This document shows positions 56,934 through 64,000 of a DNA stretch of 64,000 nucleotides, in pieces. The translations under genes and the position numbers were made by a program. Each line of letters begins with the position of its first letter. Positions within the stretch are counted from its first letter, which is position 1. Source of the DNA: Apiospora phragmitis (Eukaryota > Ascomycota > Sordariomycetes > Amphisphaeriales > Apiosporaceae); NCBI GenBank assembly GCA_038363925.1, contig JAQQWL010000007.1, positions 310,001-374,000 on the forward strand, in the 5' to 3' direction. The notes under the pieces are model-generated. The model was not told where the DNA came from. It made no database searches and saw only the letters and a list, made by a program, of their open reading frames with translations.

Positions 56934-58116
56934 GTAGGAAGAAGAGGGAGGGGAGGAAAGGAGGCTCAGGAAAGAAAGACAAAAGACTAATACGGAAAAG
57001 AATGTATGTACTTAACTGGTCTGTGTTGGACCGGCGTCCGAGGCCTTGGGATCATTAGCAAGTAATTCCTCGGGCCGTCTGTGTATAATGTTTCAATAGA
57101 TGATGATACCCTTCAGACATGATATGATGATGGCTTTTGCGATTGTTCTTGGGCGGCGGGGGCGGCGGGGGGGAGGGGTGATGGACAGCGTACACGATAC
57201 CAGGTAGAGAGTGGCATAGCTAACAATAGAGAGGGCAATCACCATTCATTCAGTCTACTTATACCCCTGAGTTGACGCAGTTGCTTGTTTCTTTTTATGT
57301 AAATCTACGAGTAGCAGTTATTCCATAGCAACTATATTACCGTTATATGTACACCGCTGATATCCAATCAGTCACTATTAGCCCACACTTTACTTCCTTG
57401 GCAATATCGACAGCTATTATGGTTCCTAGTGCAAGGTTGGGTTAATGGGACATTGTATGTGATCGTCACAGCTGGAGACGACACATTCTGCACATACTTT
57501 TTCGTACAGTTCGTGTGACGACGGGGGATCGCCGGTTTATTCTATAAGCACCTGCATACTTTGCGCTACATTATAACTTGCGCTCTCTTCGAGATGGAAG
57601 ACAAGCTATGGTTCCTGGAGGGAACAAAACCTCGACATGCCAACCCAAGGACAAACAAACATCACACTACACATATCCACCGACTATGCAATCCTTCCTA
57701 ATAAAGCAGTTACATGGAGCGTAGGTACTTACTCTGTGTATGCAGTACAAGGCAACAGTTGCAGTTATCTACATGCACGTAGTGCTTCCTACCCCTATTT
57801 GCACCTTCCCCGTGTGAGCTCGTTCGCGTCCGCGGGCTATGACAGACATGAGCCGAACGGAGGCAGGCTCGAGCACACTTGTCGTCTGTAGCGTTTAGGT
57901 TCTGGATACTACAGACGCAGAGTGACAGCCAGTAGACCAACGCAGGCTGTTTTAGAGGCAGCATTAGAAGTAGGAAACTGCTTGTAGTTAAGTGAGTGGC
58001 ATGCTAAAAGAGACGAGGAAGAAGAAAAAACAGGAACAACACCTCTAGTACTAGTATTCAGACCTTAGATCTATTGCTGCTGTAAAGGTTAAATAGCAAC
58101 TCGCAATTTCTTCCCT
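56934..58116. other. intergenic region
   Basis: Convergent 3' flanks. A G-rich tract lies near 57152-57178. No gene seen. Confidence 0.5.
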
Positions 58117-59294
58117 CTACGTGATTCTCCAAGAAACCTGTGATGACGAACTGAAAACCATCATCAGGGACCCCAGGAGTGAATTGAAAAATTGGTCGCA
58201 CGGCATACTGAGTAGAAGCAAGGAACACTTGGCAACCAGGAGGTTCATATCAGTACCATGAACTCCGTCACGCTGGTTGGTACATTGTCGAAGAATGGTT
58301 TCCAGAATCGGAGCCCTGCAATTGCCCCAGCTGACACAGGCAAGCATTGTCATGGGGTCGGCCCCGTATATCAATATCATCTGGAGCGCTTCCAGGGGTG
58401 CGTTGGACGACCTAAAGCCCGGGAAGAAAAGACGCGTCAGCTTACTACCTACCACCTTCCAGGAAAGCGAGGAACTAGCTACGTCCAAGACACATATCGA
58501 AATTATTCGCTTATCAGGAGAGAAAACGACTTACATGACTTGTGTAAGAGGAGTCCGCGGTAACGCAAATGGACTCGCCTCAAGCGTCTGTTGGTTAGCC
58601 GATGCGCCACAGTCCAGGATCTTCTTCAGTATCCGCAAGGCATCTGGTGCCCTCTCGCGACTTTGGGTTAGTAGCACGGCAAAGTGAATGGGAAACCATC
58701 GGGAGGACTGGAGGGGAAGAAGTGGTGACCATCATTATCATCAACGGCAATGATACCCTCGGGCAAGTTGACACCGGCCCCTTGCTCGATGAGAAACTCG
58801 GCTACGTAGACGCGGCCACTGGCCAGGGCGAGGATGAGCGGAGTGGGCTTGAACAGGACGACGGCGGTAGCGGCCGCAGCAGAAGTACAGCTGAATGACC
58901 TGTCCTGTGAAACATCCAGGTGCCGGTCGAGAGGGATGTCGAAGCGGAGGCAGTTCATGAGGGGGTGGAGAGTACCACGCGTGCAGGCCCAGCGGATAGC
59001 GCTGCACCTATTCTGTCGGTAGAGAGTCTCGAGGACATTGTCTGAGAGCACTGTGCATGCCCGGGCCAGATTGACCATGTCTTGGGGACTTAGATAGCTA
59101 CAGATCATGTCTAGGACGAGGCCATGGAATACTTGACGCATAGAGGCTGTGGCAGTAGTGCTGGTGGTAGGTTGCTGTTGCTGCTCGGGGACCAGCGAGG
59201 TATGAGAACCACGTTGACGATAATGATTTTGCCGATGGAGTGTCTCACTAACAGTGAAGAGGTCTTCTGCCGGAAGAAGTAGAAGTTGATCCAT
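58117..59294 (-). CDS. F-box-like / ankyrin-type protein (apparent one-base frameshift)
   Basis: Exon A (59294-58535) and exon B (58411-58117) are joined across a 123-bp intron in phase. Residues about 52-95 (VFHGLVLDMICSYLSPQDMVNLARACTVL) look F-box-like. Ankyrin-like segments follow: TPLILALASGRVYVAEFLIEQGAGVN, then PIHFAVLL...ALRILKKILDCGASAN, and LEALQMILIYGAD in exon B. Between HHFFPSS and SRWFPIHF the frame breaks near the G4 at 58713-58716; adding one base makes the total exactly 352 codons (351 aa). A role as an SCF-type adaptor is possible. In an accessory context such proteins are often fast evolving. Confidence 0.65.
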
Positions 59295-60607
59295 CCTGTA
59301 TGTCGTGACGATGAGTGCACGGGTATCTCAGGTGATGAGGATGTACCAGTAAAGGAGTAAGTATTTTGGTCAACAGGTATGCGTAGAGTTAAATAGTGTT
59401 GGGATGTGCTCAGGGTTAAAGGAGGTGCAGGTTAAGTCGTTTGCTCTTCACGTATCATAAACCGATGGACAAAGACTTTGCGGTTCTCAGAATGCGATCT
59501 TGGTCAAAAAAGGGACCGGGCTATCCCCAAGGAACATCCATAATCTACATACGAAATTGCCAGCCCCCAGTTCAGTTGACATTGAGTGAATATATAAAGG
59601 ACAAACAACTTGTCCCGACTAACGCATGGTTTTCCCCCGGGATGAATACAAGAGTAAGCAACAAGGGGCATCCAATGCTCAGCTCTTCGGCAAGTTCCAA
59701 GAGAGATCCATAGAGTGAACGCATACCCAACTCGGCGTCCTGTATCTGCCAGCTTGCCTAGTGATTCTCAGATGGGTCAAGTTAGGTGAGCTGTTGTGCA
59801 TCAAGCTGGTCAGGTCAGCCAGCAGTGATTATAGGATGTCTAATCCGCTGAATCTTACAGATGCTTCAGAACCGGATATACAGCCTCACTCCCAGGACGA
59901 GACTGCTTCTATTCTCTAAAACATACAATTCGTTCCAAAACAATTATCGCCCAGTTACGGGGTATATATTTATATATATTGAGCGCTGATAGGAAGAATG
60001 CGAACAAGTCTAGTAGCCCAACCCCTAATGAGACTGGAAGAGCAAAAGAGGTTGTCAGGAGCTCTTTCAGAGAACCACATCGGGCTTGACATTGATGAGC
60101 TGGCTCACAGTAGCTAGCTTCCTTGCCATATCATCGTATGTATAGCTTATTGTCAAGTTGACCAGGTCTGGAAGGATGATGGTGCGAGCATTCGAAGTGT
60201 TTCTTGAAGCTTTAAGGTCACCGTTGTGCAGGAAGATTGACCAGTTTAAGGCGCCGCGATTAGCGTCTAATGTTTTCACTCCATATCTGTGCCTGAGAGA
60301 ATAATAGGAAAGTCTTCTTTTATACAATGCACTGGCTTGTCTTCATCGTTGGCGCAAAGGTTGAATGTCATGGCAGTCATCATACGCGAAACTTTCCCTG
60401 CAGCGAGCCCACTCTATGCAACAACAGCGTTCATCCCAAATGGACGACTTGTGATTAGAGACCATTGTTCAACACCGCAATCGCATGCGTTTGCGAGATG
60501 AATTGCAATAACGCACAATTATTTCAACACTTGGGAAGTTCTGATTTAATCATTACTTCCAGCAAGTAAGTCGCCAACCAACATTCCAATGTTTCGGTTG
60601 GTGACGA
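59295..60607. other. intergenic region
   Basis: No convincing gene. A minus frame of 86 codons at 60067-60327 has no recognisable motif. Confidence 0.35.
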
Positions 60608-60679
60608 GGACCGGTGGCGCAGCGGTAGCGCGTCTGATTCCAGTCCAGAAGGTCATCCGTTCAAATCGGGTCCGGTTCA
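60608..60679 (+). tRNA. tRNA-Trp (CCA), slightly divergent
   Basis: 72 nt. The acceptor is GGACCGG/CCGGTTC (one G-T), the D-arm is GCGC/GCGC with box A TGGCGCAGCGG, and the anticodon loop is TTCCAGT with anticodon CCA. The T-arm loop is TTCAAAT. The last anticodon-stem pair is an A-C mismatch. TCTTTT follows about 4 nt downstream as a Pol III terminator. It closely follows the layout of fungal tRNA-Trp. It could be an aged copy. Confidence 0.7.
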
Positions 60680-61162
60680 ATTCTTTTGCACTTCTTCTCT
60701 ATAGGCTGTTCGAAGTCTATCCTTTTTGGCATCCTGTGAATCGTATGGCTGAGATTGAAATTGTAGTCATTGGATGCTATGCCACTTCGTAATGCAGTAG
60801 GCCGCATCTGCTTGTGGCGCATCCACATCTTCCTTGTAGGTTTCGGCTCTACGAAAGAATCATCACTTCGATTATGCCTATCTCTGCCGATTCACTCCCT
60901 GATGCCACTCAACCTTTTTTGAACAGGGTGCTATTACGGCACTTATTGTCTGATCTGCAGGGTTCGGTAGGTTCACCATGGAACTATGAAACAACTTTGA
61001 AGCAGGTATGTACTGTTATTCTCCGTTAATATCTTGCTATATATGGTTCAACTAATGCGAAAAGCTTTCCAAGAGTCCAAGGGGTTCGCAGGTTGCAATG
61101 AAGATTTCGTATTGGTTTGGAGAACCGCGCCGCAACCAAGTCATAATCTCATCCACTTTTCT
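60680..61162. other. intergenic region
   Basis: Between tRNA-Trp and the glucuronoyl esterase stop. Nothing else seen. Confidence 0.5.
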
Positions 61163-62368
61163 TCAGGTGAGTGTAGGAGGAGTCCAGTCAACCCAGTCGG
61201 CCATATTCACGTTAGAAGGGCTCTTCTCCAGGTTGTTGGGCGGCGTGCCCGTGCCCAGCAGGTACTTGTTGATGTACGCATTCAAGTTGGAGGCCGACGC
61301 CGAGGGGAACTGGCAGTGCCCGTGGCCGCCGGTGAGGTCGAAGCCCATGGCCTCGGGCGCGCCCAGGGCCTGGTAGATGAGCCGGCCGGCCCGCATGCAG
61401 GCCGTCGTGCTGACGGGCCCGAGCCAGTCGATGTCGTTCTCCATGACGAAGAGCCCGCGCGGCGCCACGAGCCCGGCCAGCATGTGGTGGTCCTCGGGGA
61501 TCGACGAGGTCTTGCTCGTGTGCTGGTTGAAGCGCGGGCTGAACCAGACGTTCTCGCCCACGATCTGCGACGCCGTCTGGATGTTGGCGCCCTTTTGTTT
61601 TTGGGAGTCCGACACGCGCCAGCACGCGGCACCGCCCGACCCGGATTCTTGGGGCAATGTTAGTGCGATGCGCTCGTTGAGCGCGCCCACCACGAACGCG
61701 CCCTTGCCGTTGCGCGAGCAGCCCGTCACACCGAGCTTGGTCGGGTCGATGCCCGTCTTGGCCGCGCCCAGCTGCTCCAGGCCGTCGATCAGCCGGCCCA
61801 CGCCCCAGGCCCACGCCGTCAGCGCGCCCGCCGAGTGGCTCTTGCCGAACAGGTTGTAGAAGGTGCCGACGCCGCGCGAGTTGCCGCCGTTCTGCTGCGC
61901 GAAGGCATCGTTGCCGAAGCCGACGGTGCCGACGGTGCCCGGGATCGGCAGGCTGGACCCGCCAATAGTAATAATGGCGGGCCCGCCGGTCGAGCCAGAG
62001 GAGCCGCTCGGCTTCTTGATCGCGGCGTTGAGGGTCGCCGTGTTGGAGCCCACGGTGATCTTGACGCTCATGGTGGTGCCCGACAGCGTGGCCTCGACCT
62101 TGTCGGGCGGCGGCGGCAGGTCGCCCAGCTCGTACTGCTGCATGATCTGGCTGATCTCCTGCTGCCGGCACGCCCAGTCCGCCTTGGTCGCCACCTTGGT
62201 CCCGCTGGCGAAGGTGAAGGGGTCCGGCAGCTTGGCCACGTTGACGGCCGGGACGTCGCCCGCTATGGTGCAGTTGGCGCTCTGGCGCTCGACGAGCAGC
62301 TCGGCGGCGGCGGGCAGGGCGAGGGCGGAACCCATCAGGGCCGCTGTCACCAAGATGTTGCGGGTCAT
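61163..62368 (-). CDS. 4-O-methyl-glucuronoyl methylesterase (CE15), secreted
   Basis: The enzyme hydrolyses ester bonds between glucuronoxylan side chains and lignin alcohols. One exon encodes 401 aa. The signal peptide is MTRNILVTAALMGSALALPA, followed by a short propeptide. Conserved CE15 blocks are ASGTKVATKADWACRQQEI, AIITIGGSSLPIP and the nucleophile block GVTGCSRNGKGA (Ser218). The acid region is LPQESGSGGAACWR (Glu241), followed by FSPRFNQHTSKTSSIPEDHH, VMENDIDWLGP and GGHGHCQFP (catalytic His351). No cellulose-binding module is attached, unlike some relatives. A TATAAA lies about 95 bp upstream on the minus strand (62463-62468). Divergent from an AA9 gene, consistent with a plant-wall-degrading pair. 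Confidence 0.93.
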   Translation of the reverse strand: MTRNILVTAALMGSALALPAAAELLVERQSANCTIAGDVPAVNVAKLPDPFTFASGTKVATKADWACRQQEISQIMQQYELGDLPPPPDKVEATLSGTTMSVKITVGSNTATLNAAIKKPSGSSGSTGGPAIITIGGSSLPIPGTVGTVGFGNDAFAQQNGGNSRGVGTFYNLFGKSHSAGALTAWAWGVGRLIDGLEQLGAAKTGIDPTKLGVTGCSRNGKGAFVVGALNERIALTLPQESGSGGAACWRVSDSQKQKGANIQTASQIVGENVWFSPRFNQHTSKTSSIPEDHHMLAGLVAPRGLFVMENDIDWLGPVSTTACMRAGRLIYQALGAPEAMGFDLTGGHGHCQFPSASASNLNAYINKYLLGTGTPPNNLEKSPSNVNMADWVDWTPPTLT

Positions 62369-63721
62369 CGTTGCAGATTTGATTTTCACGGTGATCTTTG
62401 GCGGTCGGTACGAGTGAAGGTAGGCCTTGCCCCTGTTGGTGTCGGTAGATGTGGGGGGGGGGTTTATACTGGATATATATAATGATTGGTTTCGCCCCGC
62501 AGGACGCGGGTTCACTACAAATTCCGATAATCACTCTGAACCGTCTCCGTTGGCTTGGCTTCCGAAAATGGAGTTGTTCTCGCCGTAGAACTTTCCCGCT
62601 TGTTAGCACGTTCTGGACCTTGTGTCTCCAGAATCTGTTTGGCTGTATTAATAGTGTCCCTTTCCCCTCAAGGCTCGAACCAGAACATGCGTTTCTTTGG
62701 GTGACAAGCTCGCCCTGTTGATTACCTTGGCGTTTGGTAGGGTGGTATTCGTTCACGGCTAGCTATGCAGTTTTGACAAGATGTGGGGAAGGGAACTGGC
62801 TAATAAGGCGGATAATTCGACACGCAGGGCATGACCACATTATAATGGTGAGCAGATGGCTCATATGATTCGATCAAATGGTTCCAGGAACGGAACGGCA
62901 CACCTCCCCCGGACTCGGAAGTACAGACACCGGGAAAGCGATCATTTCTCCACAATCTGTGGAGAGGCTCTTCATAACCCGGCAACTGCCGAGTTCTCCA
63001 ACTCTCTGTATATATGATGCCAAAGACATGCTATTTGTTCGTTACTTTAGTAGACCCTCCTGGCATATACTCAAACTCAAATAACAGCTTTATTTGTCTG
63101 TGGACCGAAAATGGAGCCGCTCTATCCTGCCGCACTCGAAATCGATCAGAACATGAATGCAAGACATGCAAGACAAGCAACCGAGCGACCTGTGGCGCTC
63201 TTAGCATACTCGCATAATCTTTAAAAAACCAGGATGCTGACGCGCGTATCTTGGATTGCAGCATGGAGTGGAAGGCCGACTTGGATCTACAATAGTCCAG
63301 ATCACTGTGTGGTGTAGAGACTCCAGAACGATCGACCTACCTGCAACAAATGCATTGTTTAACGGGAACAGAAGCTGTTAAGGGTATGCCATCAAGATAC
63401 TAACTACCCCTGGCGGTACTTCTACTGCCGAACACACAAGGTGTTCTTAGTGGTTAACGAATATCGGTAGGGCGGAGCCGGTTGATTACGGCTGTCTGTT
63501 TAACCAGATAGAGATGACAGGGGCAGCTCCAACTATCCATTGGTGTCGGTCGATCACCAGGTCTGTATTGCTTGCATCAATACCTTGCTGCCTCCTTTCC
63601 GACAAGCATACCCAGAATGAGTGGGATACTGCTGAGTCATTGGCAGTCACTCCACTATGAAGGTTCTCTGAGTTCCTACACGCACATATCATTACTCTCC
63701 CCACAAGCACCCACGACCGAA
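62369..63721. other. divergent promoter between CE15 and AA9 genes
   Basis: 1.35 kb shared upstream region with XlnR-type motifs (next entry) and several GTGGGG/CCGGGG CreA-like sites. No gene seen. Confidence 0.5.
62757..62803 (+). promoter_or_regulatory. candidate XlnR/Xyr1 site pair
   Basis: GGCTAG (62757-62762) and GGCTAA (62798-62803), 41 bp apart, fit the GGCTAR binding pattern of the xylanase regulator. They lie about 390-430 bp upstream of the CE15 start. Such short motifs also occur by chance. Confidence 0.35.
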
Positions 63722-64000
63722 ATGATCCCAATCTTGATTTCTAGTCTACTTGTGCTCGGCGCGAGATTGTCCAGTGCTCATGGCGGACTGGTCAACTACA
63801 CAGTAGGCGATATATGGTACCGAGGGTGAGTTTGAGTGTCCAAGTCTTGGGGCAAGCACACTCCTCGCTGAGAATGTACACGCAGCTATGACCCGGATAC
63901 ACCAGCCGAGGACCAGCTCGGCCAGCCCTGGATGGTCCAGCGGTCGTGGGCGTCCATCGACCCCATCTTCTCCGTGACGGACGCGGGTCTCGCCTGCAAC
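63722..64000 (+). CDS. AA9 lytic polysaccharide monooxygenase (cut by right window edge)
   Basis: AA9 enzymes are secreted copper monooxygenases that cleave cellulose or hemicellulose oxidatively. Exon 1 (63722-63825) encodes a signal peptide (MIPILISSLLVLGARLSSA). Cleavage exposes the copper-brace histidine in HGGLVNYTV, the essential N-terminal His1. A 60-bp intron (63826-63885) joins in phase to GYDPDTPAEDQLGQPWMVQR and SIDPIFSVTDAGLACN; the last Cys is the conserved disulfide partner. The second copper His and the axial Tyr lie beyond the window. The regioselectivity cannot be judged. Confidence 0.9.

Noticed and set aside
47621..62368. Secondary-metabolite gene cluster
   Set aside because: The kynurenine monooxygenase, MetAP1, Erv14 and Prp17 are housekeeping genes; no PKS, NRPS or terpene enzyme is present.
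61212..62756. 514-codon frame overlapping the CE15 gene on the same strand
   Set aside because: Arg/Gly/Gln-rich shifted shadow of the esterase frame, without any motif.
1..64000. CRISPR arrays, bacterial operons, rRNA genes
   Set aside because: None seen. Intron-bearing genes and Pol III units show a eukaryotic nuclear sequence.

Overview
The window is nuclear DNA of a filamentous ascomycete. The likely group is Sordariales, probably Chaetomiaceae-like, which is an inference. The evidence is GC-rich single-gene transcription units, GT-AG introns of roughly 45-200 bp with CTNAC-type branch sites, a HET-domain gene, one extremely AT-rich element that looks mutated by RIP, a Fot1-type transposon frame, and secreted lignocellulose enzymes (CE15 glucuronoyl esterase, AA9 LPMO).

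Layout. 0-3.6 kb: a GT25 glycosyltransferase cut by the left edge and a transaldolase, both on the minus strand. 5.0-10.1 kb: a long plus-strand locus of unknown function, ending in a protein with about nine zinc-finger-like Cys/His units and an AT-hook. 11.5-12.3 kb: a Ccc1-type vacuolar iron transporter. 13.6-17.9 kb: three small cysteine-rich paralogs. 18.5-20.6 kb: a 2,056-bp AT-rich Fot1/pogo-like element with 44-bp TIRs and a TA target duplication. 22.6-24.5 kb: a mitochondrial sulfite oxidase. 26.6-27.3 kb: three tandem tRNA-like Pol III units whose anticodon loops are replaced by unrelated hairpins. 29.8-34.7 kb: small proteins and an APH-type kinase.

35.0-47.3 kb: an island with allorecognition or cell-death character. 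It holds a HET-domain gene, a small membrane protein, a 1,586-aa zinc finger/P-loop NTPase/RING-like/patatin fusion, and a caspase-like protein lacking both catalytic residues. This is the most interesting stretch. 47.6-59.3 kb: mostly housekeeping genes, namely kynurenine 3-monooxygenase, methionine aminopeptidase 1, Erv14, Prp17/Cdc40 and an F-box/ankyrin-like protein. 60.6 kb: a tRNA-Trp. 61.2-64 kb: divergent glucuronoyl esterase and AA9 LPMO genes; the LPMO is cut by the right edge.

A recurring feature affects gene models. Many otherwise convincing genes need a single-base indel to stay in frame, often in or beside a short homopolymer: transaldolase, the 5 kb locus, the third Cys-rich gene, sulfite oxidase, HET, the small membrane protein, the patatin fusion and the F-box/ankyrin gene. 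Seven other genes are perfectly intact. Unpolished-assembly error is the simplest explanation, but real decay cannot be excluded from sequence alone.
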